From: Bryobacterales bacterium
Lineage (GTDB): Bacteria; Acidobacteriota; Terriglobia; Bryobacterales; Bryobacteraceae
Length of the DNA: 5,750 nt
Direction: 5' to 3'
NCBI GenBank assembly: GCA_009697495.1
Contig: SHUN01000232.1
Span: 1 to 5,750 of the forward strand
A model generated the notes under the pieces. That model was not told where the DNA came from and ran no database searches. It saw only the letters and a program-made list of their open reading frames with translations. The stretch's first letter is position 1; each line of letters begins with the position of its first letter. Position numbers and translations under genes: made by a program. This document shows positions 1-5,730 of this stretch, one piece after another.

Positions 1-1
1 C

Positions 2-778
2 GCGGTCCGATTGCTGGAGGCTCCAAAGGTCCGGTTGAAAGCGGCGCAGCGACGGATTCTGCGCGAGATTCTCGATCTGGTTCCGGGGCATGGGGCGGCG
101 CATGGGTTCCGCGCGGGGCGGTCGATTCGAAGTTTCGTGGCGCCGCATGTTGGACAGGCGGTTGTTTTGCGAATGGACTTGCGGGACTTCTTTCCTTCCA
201 TTGGCCGGGCGCGCGTGCAGGCCGTGTTTCGCACTCTTGGCTATCCGGAAGCGGTGGCGGATCTGCTGGGCGGGCTTTGCACGAACGCGGCTCCGATGGG
301 GGGGCCGTTGTATCGTCAGCCGCACTTGCCGCAGGGTGCGCCGAGTTCGCCGGCATTGGCGAATTTGTGCTTTTTCCGCGCCGATTGCCGGTTGGCGGGT
401 CTGGCCTCGGCGGCAGGGTTGCAGTACACGCGCTATGCTGACGACCTCGCATTTTCCGGCGATTCGGTTTCTGAAGCGCTCGTTGCCCGGGTAGGGGCCA
501 TCGTTTTTGAAGAGGGATTCGCGGTTCAGTTCCGCAAAACACGGCTGATGCGCCAAGGCGTGCGGCAGCATCTGGCGGGGTTGGTCGTGAACTCGGTTTG
601 CAATGTGAAGCGCGAGGAGTTTGACCGGTTGAAGGCGACTTTGCATAATTGCGCGCAACGGGGGGCTGGGGAAGAGCGCCGGGATGTGCTGGCGGGGCGG
701 GTAGGGTTCGTGGAATCGGTGAATCCGGCGCGGGGCCGAAAATTGCGGGCGATCCTCGACAGGATTGTATGGGAATGA
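2..778 (+). CDS. Retron-like reverse transcriptase (5' end outside the window)
   Basis: RNA-directed DNA polymerase; it would copy an RNA template, in retrons a dedicated non-coding RNA encoded upstream. The reading frame is open to the left edge, so the gene is partial. Counting residues from the TTG at 11, the finger region LEAPKVRLKAAQRRIL (2-17) is followed by AHGFRAGRSI (30-39), the first catalytic aspartate in RMDLRDFFPSI (54-64), LPQGAPSSP (106-114), the catalytic YADD in YTRYADDLAFSG (139-150) and the thumb-start segment LAGLVVN (188-194). The QGxxSSP motif, rather than IGxxxSQ, argues against a diversity-generating retroelement. Only about 110 residues follow YADD, so there is no maturase or endonuclease domain of a group II intron. 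The order and spacing fit retron RTs, but the usual NAxxH and VTG motifs appear as FVAPH and LAG. The stop overlaps the next gene by 4 nt. RT assignment is firm; the retron label is inferred. Confidence 0.9.
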   Translation, partial: AVRLLEAPKVRLKAAQRRILREILDLVPGHGAAHGFRAGRSIRSFVAPHVGQAVVLRMDLRDFFPSIGRARVQAVFRTLGYPEAVADLLGGLCTNAAPMGGPLYRQPHLPQGAPSSPALANLCFFRADCRLAGLASAAGLQYTRYADDLAFSGDSVSEALVARVGAIVFEEGFAVQFRKTRLMRQGVRQHLAGLVVNSVCNVKREEFDRLKATLHNCAQRGAGEERRDVLAGRVGFVESVNPARGRKLRAILDRIVWE

Positions 779-1179
779 AGGCGGATTTCGAGAAAGCCGG
801 TTTGTTGACCGTTCGGGAGGGGCGCGTGCTGCTGTGCCGGAAAAAGCACACAACGTCATTACTGATCCTGCCTGGCGGCGTGAAGGAGGCTGGTGAGACG
901 GCGGAGGATTGCCTGCGGCGAGAGGTCCGGGAGGAGTTGGGGGAGGTTGTTTTGGGGCCGTTGATTTTCCTGGGTGACTATGTTTCGCCGGCCGCGGTGG
1001 AGGGGAGGACTGTCCGGGTGGAGTTGTTCGCGGGCGAGTTGACGGGGGAGCCAGTGGCGAGTTCCGAGATCAAGGAATTGGTGTGGTTTGGGGCTGAGGA
1101 TGATCCGAAGTTGTTGGCTCCGAGTTTGCGGGATTTGATCTTTCCGGAGTTGCGGCGGATGGGTTTACTTTGGGTATAA
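775..1179 (+). CDS. Nudix hydrolase family protein
   Basis: Predicted cytosolic pyrophosphohydrolase of 134 residues, probably acting on a nucleoside diphosphate linked to another group; the substrate cannot be read from the sequence. The Nudix box is nearly canonical: G35, E41 and R49-E50-V51-R52-E53-E54-L55-G56 match GX5EX7REUXEEXGU, except that the last position is E57 instead of a hydrophobic residue. The metal-binding glutamates are all present. A conserved-looking segment LILPGG (30-35) leads into the box. The chosen ATG at 775 overlaps the RT stop (ATGA) with AGGA 10 nt upstream at 761-764; an in-frame ATG at 769 is possible but leaves only 4 nt to that AGGA. The overlap implies translational coupling with the RT. 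Its role could be housekeeping sanitation of nucleotides or a partner of the RT; the sequence alone does not decide. Confidence 0.88.
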   Translation: MKADFEKAGLLTVREGRVLLCRKKHTTSLLILPGGVKEAGETAEDCLRREVREELGEVVLGPLIFLGDYVSPAAVEGRTVRVELFAGELTGEPVASSEIKELVWFGAEDDPKLLAPSLRDLIFPELRRMGLLWV

Positions 1180-1180
1180 C
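1150..1180 (+). promoter_or_regulatory. Possible promoter of the toxin-antitoxin genes
   Basis: A TATAAC box at 1175-1180 lies 18 nt before the antitoxin ATG. The best upstream match is TTGCGG at 1150-1155, with a 19-nt spacer that is slightly long. It overlaps the end of the Nudix gene. The -10 box is good and the -35 box is weak; transcription could also read through from the RT-Nudix genes. Confidence 0.3.
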
Positions 1181-1189
1181 TTTAGGTAA
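1165..1189. promoter_or_regulatory. Possible autorepression operator of the antitoxin
   Basis: An imperfect inverted repeat, TTACTT (1165-1170) and AGGTAA (1184-1189), matches at five of six positions and is centred on the putative -10 box. A direct repeat GGGTATRA also occurs at 1172 and 1195, 23 nt apart. Ribbon-helix-helix antitoxins commonly repress their own promoter through short repeats, so the placement makes sense, but repeats this short can arise by chance. Confidence 0.25.
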
Positions 1190-1198
1190 GCTACGGGT

Positions 1199-1438
1199 AT
1201 GAAGACAGCGGTTTCGATTCCTGATGGCTTGTTTCAAGAAGCGGAAAGGCAAGCTACCACGAATAAAATCTCACGTAGCCAACTTTACGCGAATGCGCTG
1301 GCCGCGTATCTGCGAGAGGAACGAGGACGGCGAATTACAGAGCAAATGAATCGCGCGTTGGAGGAAATTGATCAGACTCCAGACCCTGTATGGCAGGCTG
1401 TGCAAATCGCCGCGATGAAGCGATCCGAATGGAAATAA
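1199..1438 (+). CDS. Ribbon-helix-helix antitoxin paired with a MazF-type toxin
   Basis: Small DNA-binding antitoxin of 79 residues. The N-terminus KTAVSIPDGLFQEAER reads as the single beta strand (about 2-8) and first helix of a CopG/Arc fold, followed by the ISRSQLYANALAAYL segment (24-38), which is the typical second helix beginning at a serine. The remaining charged tail (about 40-79, with VWQAVQIAAMKRSEWK at the end) would wrap the toxin. This is the kind of antitoxin that accompanies MazF in Bacillus and Mycobacterium, not the AbrB-fold MazE of E. coli, so no mazE symbol is given. The ATG at 1199 has no strong ribosome site; AGG at 1184-1186 is 12 nt away. The gene ends inside the toxin gene (10-nt overlap), the usual antitoxin-first order. 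Hand counts of sampled 60-base lines give about 50% GC here against roughly 65-70% in sampled lines of the RT and accA, hinting at transfer. Confidence 0.88.
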   Translation: MKTAVSIPDGLFQEAERQATTNKISRSQLYANALAAYLREERGRRITEQMNRALEEIDQTPDPVWQAVQIAAMKRSEWK

Positions 1439-1797
1439 GCCGAGGCCAGATCTGGTGGGCCGATTTTGGCGAACCCGTTGGGTCAGGCCCAGGATTTCGA
1501 AGACCGGCGATTGTGGTTCAACTGAATCGAATAAACGTGACGCAGATCGCAACTGTTCTTGTGGTGCCGCTGACCTCGAATATCAGGTGGGCGAATGCAC
1601 CGGGCAACGTCTTGATACCGGCTGGAATGGCAGGTATGGCGGAGGTTTCGGTTGCAAACGTATCGCTGCTTACGAGTATTGACCGCAACCAATTGGAAAC
1701 GTTTGCGGGCCGGTTGCCGAGAAATTTGCTGGTAGCCGTGAATGAAGGCCTGCGCCTAATACTCGACATCGAGTGTCCTCCCGGCACGTTACAATAG
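1429..1797 (+). CDS. mazF: MazF/PemK-family toxin, sequence-specific endoribonuclease
   Basis: Toxin of 122 residues that in this family cleaves single-stranded RNA at short sequence motifs and stops translation when the labile antitoxin is lost. Family landmarks are all visible: ISRGQIWWADF at the N-terminus (3-13), GFRRPAIVVQ (22-31) with the catalytic arginine expected at R25, VPLTSN (46-51) with the catalytic threonine expected at T49, and the C-terminal VSLLTSIDRNQLE (78-90) followed by an amphipathic helix. Length is normal for the family (about 110-120). The ATG at 1429 gives the standard N-terminus and overlaps the antitoxin by 10 nt, with GAAG 8 nt upstream; an upstream in-frame ATG at 1390 would add 13 atypical residues. 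The toxin appears intact. Its cleavage motif cannot be predicted from sequence. Its last 25 nt overlap the proposed accA start. Confidence 0.93.
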   Translation: MEISRGQIWWADFGEPVGSGPGFRRPAIVVQLNRINVTQIATVLVVPLTSNIRWANAPGNVLIPAGMAGMAEVSVANVSLLTSIDRNQLETFAGRLPRNLLVAVNEGLRLILDIECPPGTLQ

Positions 1798-2651
1798 AAG
1801 CGTTGCCATTCGAAGACATACCCTTAGGCGTGGAAGGCGGGGCCTCCCCATTCGCCGTAACCTGGCAGCGCGTGCAGTTGGCGCGTCATCCGAAGCGCCC
1901 GCACACGTTGGATTACGTCGAACGGCTGCTCACGGGCTTCTCTGAAATTCACGGCGACCGCGCCTATGGAGACGACCCGGCCATCGTCGCTGGCATGGGC
2001 TTTTTTCATGAAGAACCGGTGATGCTGCTGGGTCACCAAAAAGGCCGGGATACGAAGCAGAAGCTGATCCGCAACTTCGGGATGCCGAAACCGGAGGGCT
2101 ACCGCAAGGCGCTGCGGTGCATGCGAATGGCGTCCAAGTTCCGGCGTCCGATTTTGGCGCTATTGGACACGCCTGGCGCCTATCCGGGCATCGACGCCGA
2201 GGAGCGCGGCCAAGCGGAGGCAATCGCCATCAGTCTGCGTGAAATGACGCGTTTGGAGTGTCCGGTGGTCTCCGTTGTTATCGGGGAAGGCGGATCGGGC
2301 GGGGCGTTGGCGATGGGTGTGGCGAACATTGTGCTGATGATGGAAAACGCGATTTATTCGGTGATCAGTCCGGAATCCTGCGCGGCCATTATCTGGCGCG
2401 ATGCCGGTAAGGCCGAACTCGCGGCCAACGCGCTGCGATTGACGGCGCGCGACCTGCTGGAACTGGGGCTGATTGACGGCGTGATTCCGGAGCCGAATGG
2501 CGGGGCGCAGAACGATTGGGAAGAGTCGGCGGCGAGCTTGGACGCAGGACTGCAGGCGGCATTGGGGAAATTGGCCGGCTTGACACCGAAAGAACTGGTG
2601 GATCACAGGTACGAGAAATTCCGTGCGATTGGCAGCTTTTTCGAGGGCTGA
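1773..2651 (+). CDS. accA: Acetyl-CoA carboxylase carboxyltransferase, alpha subunit
   Basis: Alpha subunit of the carboxyltransferase that, with AccD, moves the carboxyl group from carboxybiotin on AccB to acetyl-CoA, making malonyl-CoA for fatty acid synthesis in the cytosol. Diagnostic segments: WQRVQLARHPKRPHTLDY (31-48), HGDRAYGDDPAIV (60-72), GHQKGRDTK (87-95), RNFGMPKPEGYRKALR (100-115), DTPGAYPGIDAEERGQAEAI (132-151), and the oxyanion-hole glycines in GEGGSGGALA (171-180), then YSVISPESCAAIIW (195-208). At 292 residues it is shorter than E. coli AccA (319): only about 30 residues precede WQRVQLARHP, so most of the N-terminal helical region is absent. The GTG at 1773 is the most upstream plausible start; TTG 1803 and GTG 1830 are alternatives, none with a good ribosome site. 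Frame is closed by a stop at 1743. It overlaps mazF and is followed 5 nt later by a small membrane protein gene. Confidence 0.95.
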   Translation: MSSRHVTIEALPFEDIPLGVEGGASPFAVTWQRVQLARHPKRPHTLDYVERLLTGFSEIHGDRAYGDDPAIVAGMGFFHEEPVMLLGHQKGRDTKQKLIRNFGMPKPEGYRKALRCMRMASKFRRPILALLDTPGAYPGIDAEERGQAEAIAISLREMTRLECPVVSVVIGEGGSGGALAMGVANIVLMMENAIYSVISPESCAAIIWRDAGKAELAANALRLTARDLLELGLIDGVIPEPNGGAQNDWEESAASLDAGLQAALGKLAGLTPKELVDHRYEKFRAIGSFFEG

Positions 2652-2656
2652 AGCGA

Positions 2657-2929
2657 ATGAAGCCAATAACGTGGATCATAGTTGGAGTGGCGGCGGCGGT
2701 TGTTGGGCTGATGGTGTATTCGACCAGTTCACTGGGCGGATTCCGCGTTGAAGTCTGTAAATCGTTCCAGGGCCGGGAGGCTTGCGGGACGGCGGCTGGA
2801 ACCTCCGAGATGGAGGCAATGAATACGGCGACGCAAGTCGCGTGCGCCAAGATTTCATCGGGAATGACGGATTCGCATAACTGCCAGGTGTCGAACCCTG
2901 TGAGAGTCACACGCCTCCCGGACCGTTAG
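2657..2929 (+). CDS. Small membrane-anchored protein with four cysteines, unknown function
   Basis: Hypothetical protein of 90 residues. An N-terminal hydrophobic stretch (about 5-21, TWIIVGVAAAVVGLMVY) reads as an uncleaved signal anchor, leaving a periplasmic domain of about 65 residues. That domain holds four cysteines (C34, C43, C63, C76), an even number compatible with two disulfides, in the motifs VEVCKSFQGREACGTA and VACAKISSGMTDSHNC. No lipobox, metal site or catalytic signature is visible. The ATG at 2657 lies 5 nt after the accA stop, with GAGG at 2643-2646 inside the accA end, so it is probably co-translated with accA. Upstream extension of the frame would only be accA shadow. The layout (anchor plus compact cysteine domain) suggests a folded envelope protein; the pattern resembles small acidobacterial hypotheticals as I remember them, which is unverified. 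Confidence 0.75.
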   Translation: MKPITWIIVGVAAAVVGLMVYSTSSLGGFRVEVCKSFQGREACGTAAGTSEMEAMNTATQVACAKISSGMTDSHNCQVSNPVRVTRLPDR

Positions 2930-2949
2930 CGGCTTCGAGACCCGATTGT

Positions 2950-2980
2950 TTGAACTTTTATTGTGAGCGCTCCGTCTAAA
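2950..2980 (+). promoter_or_regulatory. Possible promoter of the ABC transporter genes
   Basis: TTGAAC (2950-2955) and TCTAAA (2975-2980) are separated by 19 nt in the only real intergenic gap on the + strand (2930-3000). The spacing is long for a sigma-70 promoter and the -10 box is imperfect. The gap needs a promoter because the next gene differs in function from the accA group and no terminator hairpin with a T-run is evident. Confidence 0.3.
2960..2977. promoter_or_regulatory. lac-operator-like palindrome between the -35 and -10 boxes
   Basis: GAGCGCTC at 2965-2972 is a perfect 8-nt palindrome inside ATTGTGAGCGCTC (2960-2972). The left half equals the symmetric lac operator half-site and the centre GCGC is typical of LacI/GalR-family sites; the right half loses the match after GCTC. 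Its position between the promoter boxes would suit a repressor. A chance palindrome is quite possible. Confidence 0.25.
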
Positions 2981-2986
2981 CATTTT

Positions 2987-2991
2987 GGGAG
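2987..2991 (+). promoter_or_regulatory. Ribosome binding site fixing the GTG start of the fusion protein
   Basis: GGGAG lies 9 nt upstream of the GTG at 3001. It is the clearest Shine-Dalgarno match in the window and supports GTG over any later codon; the next in-frame ATG would fall at residue 40, after the membrane anchor. Confidence 0.6.
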
Positions 2992-3000
2992 TTTGCATCT

Positions 3001-4419
3001 GTGAAAACGTGGAAAATTGTAGCGGGAGTTGTTGCGCTCGCGGCGGTGGGCGGTTCGATCTACGCGAGCATTAAGTGGAACCAGAAGGGCATTGTCATTG
3101 TCCAGACGGGGAAGACGATGCGGCAGGATCTGACGAGTGTTGTAACCGCGTCCGGGGAAATAAAGCCGCGCAATTACATTAATATCGGCAGTAACGCGCA
3201 GGGCGCTTCGCGGATCATGGAAATCCTGGTAGTGGAAGGCGCAAAGGTTCGGAAGGGGCAATTGCTGGCGAAGTTGGAAAGCGTGCAGCCGGAAGCGGAA
3301 GTGGCGGCGCAACGGGCGACGGTGAGCTCGACGGAGGCTGATTCGGGAGCGGCGGAGGCGGCGCTGAAGGCGCAGGATTCCAATATTCGCACGCTGCAGG
3401 CCAATCTGGAGCGGGTGAAGACCGACTTAGTGCGGGCGAAGGCGGACTTTGACCGGTCGAAACTGCTGCTGGATCAGGGGCTGGTATCGAAGCAGGATTT
3501 CGACATGCGGCGGGCAGCGTTTGAGTCTTATACGGCTGCGATCCCGGAAGCCGAAGCGCGGATCATGCAGGGGCGGGCGCAGCGGGAGCAGTTCGCGGCG
3601 CAGTTGGTGGGGTCCCAGCGGCGGATTGTTGTGAGCCAGGCGAATCTGCGGCGTGCGGCCGATTCGCTGCAGCGGACGATGGCGACATCGCCGATTGACG
3701 GTGTGGTAACAAATCTGCCGGTACGTGTCGGTGAGACGGTGGTGCCGGGTATTCAGAACTCGGCGGCGTCGCTGATTATGACGATCGCCGACATGTCGTT
3801 AATTACGGCCGAAGTGAAAGTGGATGAGACGGATATTGTCAACGTGAAGTTGGACCAGGTGGCCGATATCACAATCGACGCCATACCCGGCAAGACTTAC
3901 AAGGGGCACGTGATTGAAATCGGCAACACGGCGATTCTCCGTTCCACCGGCCTGGCGGCGTCGCAATCGGCGATTTCCAGCCAGGAGGCGAAGGACTTTA
4001 AGGTCGTCATCGCGCTGGATAACCCGCCGGAAGAGATTCGCCCCGGCCTATCTTGCACAGCAAAGGTAATAACGGCGACGCGCGCAAAAGTGATTTCGAT
4101 CCCGATTCAGGCCCTGACGGTCCGGACGAAGGGCGACCTGGAAAAGAAAGAGGGGCAAAAGGACGAGCCTGTGGTAACCGATCCGGTCGTTGTACGCGCC
4201 AAGAAAGTAGAGGTCCAGGGCGTCTTCATTGTGCGCGGGGAGAAAGCCGAGTTTGTAAAAGTGGAAACCGGCATCACTGGAGCGACGGATATTGAGGTAT
4301 TGGGCGGCCTTCAGGAAGGCGACGAGATCATAACCGGCAGCTATAAGGTGATCCGCACCCTTCGCAATGAGGCTAAGATCAAGGTAGACAACAAGTCGCC
4401 GGTCAAGACAGAATCGTAA
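3001..4419 (+). CDS. Periplasmic membrane fusion protein, MacA/HlyD type
   Basis: Adaptor subunit of a tripartite or ABC export system, 472 residues, expected to sit on the periplasmic face of the inner membrane and connect a transporter to an outer membrane partner. An N-terminal anchor (about 4-24, no lipobox) is followed by the first lipoyl half (about 52-95, ending [12 protein letters not shown]), a long alanine- and glutamine-rich coiled coil (about 98-225), the second lipoyl half [19 protein letters not shown] (229-247), a beta-barrel domain (about 266-360, with [11 protein letters not shown]) and a membrane-proximal domain (about 361-460, with [20 protein letters not shown]). A lysine- and glutamate-rich insert at about 377-405 splits the last domain and may be a flexible loop. 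The GTG start has a strong ribosome site. The ATPase gene follows after 17 nt, so the two likely form one operon. Substrate is unknown. Confidence 0.93.
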   Translation: MKTWKIVAGVVALAAVGGSIYASIKWNQKGIVIVQTGKTMRQDLTSVVTASGEIKPRNYINIGSNAQGASRIMEILVVEGAKVRKGQLLAKLESVQPEAEVAAQRATVSSTEADSGAAEAALKAQDSNIRTLQANLERVKTDLVRAKADFDRSKLLLDQGLVSKQDFDMRRAAFESYTAAIPEAEARIMQGRAQREQFAAQLVGSQRRIVVSQANLRRAADSLQRTMATSPIDGVVTNLPVRVGETVVPGIQNSAASLIMTIADMSLITAEVKVDETDIVNVKLDQVADITIDAIPGKTYKGHVIEIGNTAILRSTGLAASQSAISSQEAKDFKVVIALDNPPEEIRPGLSCTAKVITATRAKVISIPIQALTVRTKGDLEKKEGQKDEPVVTDPVVVRAKKVEVQGVFIVRGEKAEFVKVETGITGATDIEVLGGLQEGDEIITGSYKVIRTLRNEAKIKVDNKSPVKTES

Positions 4420-4436
4420 GGTTTCGAACACACAAC

Positions 4437-5180
4437 ATGGCACAGGCAGTAGAACTTAGCGCGCAGGCTCGAGGCGAAGAATTCCGCCGGCGAGGAACGA
4501 TTATTCACACGGAAGAACTCTGGAAAACCTATCAGATGGGAGACCAGACGATCAACGCGTGTTCCGGAATCACGTTCGAGATCCAGAAGGGTGAATACGT
4601 CGCGATCATGGGCCCATCGGGTTCCGGTAAATCGACGTTGATGAACCTGATCGGATGTCTGGACACACCGTCCAGCGGCGATTACTTCATCAACGGCAAT
4701 CTGGTTTCATCCATGAACGACGACCAGTTGGCGCATATTCGAAACAAGGAAGTTGGTTTTGTTTTCCAGACCTTCAACCTGCTGCCGCGCGCGACGGCGC
4801 TGCACAATGTGGAACTGCCGCTGATTTATGCCGGCCTTCCGGCGAATGAACGCATCGCCAGGGCGCGGGAAGCGTTGCGCGACGTCGACCTGGAAAAGCG
4901 CATGTACCACAAGCCGAATGAGCTTTCGGGCGGACAACGGCAGCGCGTGGCAATCGCTCGCGCGCTGGTTACTCGCCCATCGATTCTGCTGGCCGACGAA
5001 CCCACCGGCGCGTTGGACTCGGCGACTGGTATTGAAATCATGGCGCTGTTTGAACGGCTGTATCTGGCTGGCAACACCATCATTCTGGTTACTCACGAAC
5101 ACGACATCGCGATGCACGCGCACCGGATCGTGTTTCTGCGCGACGGTAAAGTGGAACGGGACGAAGCCGTTAAGAAGTAA
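4437..5180 (+). CDS. ABC transporter ATPase subunit, MacB/LolD type
   Basis: ATP-hydrolysing subunit of 247 residues that powers an inner membrane permease. All nucleotide-binding motifs are intact: Walker [10 protein letters not shown] (59-67), Q-loop Q111 in [10 protein letters not shown], signature LSGGQ (163-167) in [16 protein letters not shown], Walker B ILLADEPT (183-190), D-loop GALD (191-194) and the switch histidine H220 in LVTHEHD. The [21 protein letters not shown] stretch and spacing are typical of the MacB/LolD/FtsE branch, which works with FtsX-like permeases and MacA-type adaptors. About 22 residues precede the usual beginning of the domain, and no strong ribosome site is near the ATG (TAAGG is 15 nt away). 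It follows the fusion protein gene by 17 nt. Unexpectedly, no permease gene comes next: the stop abuts a convergent gene. MacB proper fuses ATPase and permease; this protein is ATPase only. Confidence 0.95.
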   Translation: MAQAVELSAQARGEEFRRRGTIIHTEELWKTYQMGDQTINACSGITFEIQKGEYVAIMGPSGSGKSTLMNLIGCLDTPSSGDYFINGNLVSSMNDDQLAHIRNKEVGFVFQTFNLLPRATALHNVELPLIYAGLPANERIARAREALRDVDLEKRMYHKPNELSGGQRQRVAIARALVTRPSILLADEPTGALDSATGIEIMALFERLYLAGNTIILVTHEHDIAMHAHRIVFLRDGKVERDEAVKK

Positions 5181-5717
5181 TTATTTGATTAGCTTCGCGA
5201 AGACGAGGCCCATGAGCAAACCGCCGACGCCCGATTCAATGAGGCCAATGGCGATGGCCTCGCGTGGGAATCCGTACCAGTTCCAGTAGGCCGGTAGAAA
5301 CGCGATGGCCGCGAACACCCCGAGCAGGCTTATGAATAGCAGGCGCTGGGTCAGGTTTTTTAGCGCGGGCGCGGCCATGGAGTACAGGAACGCCGCCAGG
5401 AGCGCACAGCTCAAGTCTATTGCGAATTGAACGCCGAGTGACTGGCCCTTCGAAAATGGCGTACCCGCCGGAATGTAGGTGAGAATGCCGCGCGGGGCGG
5501 TTTTGACGCGTGCCTCCAGCTTCGCCGAATCCATCTCGTTGGGATAGAAATACAGGCCAGGCTCTTTGATGTTCGCCTGGAGAGCGCCGAAAACGGCTTT
5601 CTCATTGGGGATCGGCTTGATGTAGTTTTCGATGTTGAACCCCATGTGGGTGATGGTGCCCCAGAAAAAAAGGACGATACCGGCGATGATACCGGCGTTG
5701 AACCATTTGTTGAGCAT
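5181..5717 (-). CDS. Four-helix inner membrane protein of unknown function
   Basis: Hypothetical protein of 178 residues. Hydrophobic segments read as four membrane helices: about 8-24 (AGIIAGIVLFFWGTITH), 97-117, 124-145 and 153-175. Between the first and second lies a soluble loop of about 70 residues with several prolines, including GLYFYPNEMD (54-63), and a GTPF segment near 85-88; by the positive-inside rule (K4 before helix 1, K120 and R125 between helices 2 and 3) this loop is probably periplasmic. No catalytic, metal or transport signature is apparent, and I do not recognise the family. It is too short and lacks the large periplasmic domain to be the missing MacB-like permease. The ATG at 5717 has no Shine-Dalgarno upstream but a TATACT box 7 nt away. 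Its stop codon directly touches that of the ATPase gene, so the two transcripts converge. Confidence 0.85.
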   Translation of the reverse strand: MLNKWFNAGIIAGIVLFFWGTITHMGFNIENYIKPIPNEKAVFGALQANIKEPGLYFYPNEMDSAKLEARVKTAPRGILTYIPAGTPFSKGQSLGVQFAIDLSCALLAAFLYSMAAPALKNLTQRLLFISLLGVFAAIAFLPAYWNWYGFPREAIAIGLIESGVGGLLMGLVFAKLIK

Positions 5718-5724
5718 GGCCGAG

Positions 5725-5730
5725 AGTATA
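5725..5730 (-). promoter_or_regulatory. Possible -10 box giving a leaderless transcript
   Basis: On the - strand TATACT ends 7 nt before the ATG at 5717, which would place transcription start at or next to the start codon. There is no ribosome site between them. The matching -35 box would fall at or beyond the right edge, so only half the promoter can be seen. Confidence 0.35.

Noticed and set aside
649..774. N-terminal extension of the Nudix reading frame upstream to 649
   Set aside because: It lies inside the RT gene in another frame and adds glycine- and arginine-rich residues with no family match; the ATG at 775 gives a normal Nudix protein.
2..778. Diversity-generating retroelement or group II intron RT
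   Set aside because: The LPQGAPSSP motif differs from the SQ motif of diversity-generating RTs, and there is no maturase or endonuclease domain after YADD. No template/variable repeat pair was seen in the window.
779..1179. Retron non-coding RNA downstream of the RT
   Set aside because: The Nudix gene starts inside the RT stop, leaving no room. A msr-msd element would be upstream, outside the window.
1726..1762. accA promoter inside mazF (TTGCTG at 1726-1731, TAATAC at 1757-1762)
   Set aside because: The spacer is 25 nt, too long for a sigma-70 promoter, and no better -35 box sits at 16-19 nt.
2886..2899. tRNA T-arm-like GTGTCGAACCC
   Set aside because: No acceptor, D or anticodon arms surround it, and it lies in the coding frame of the small protein.
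2160..2910. Long - strand reading frames of about 170 residues across accA and the small protein
   Set aside because: They are opposite to well-supported genes, show no domain signature, and are expected in GC-rich coding DNA.
2914..2945. Terminator after the small protein (CCGTTAGCGG)
   Set aside because: The stem is only three base pairs and no T-run follows directly.
5181..5717. The - strand membrane protein as the missing ABC permease
   Set aside because: It is on the opposite strand, and at 178 residues with four helices and a short loop it does not resemble a MacB/FtsX permease.
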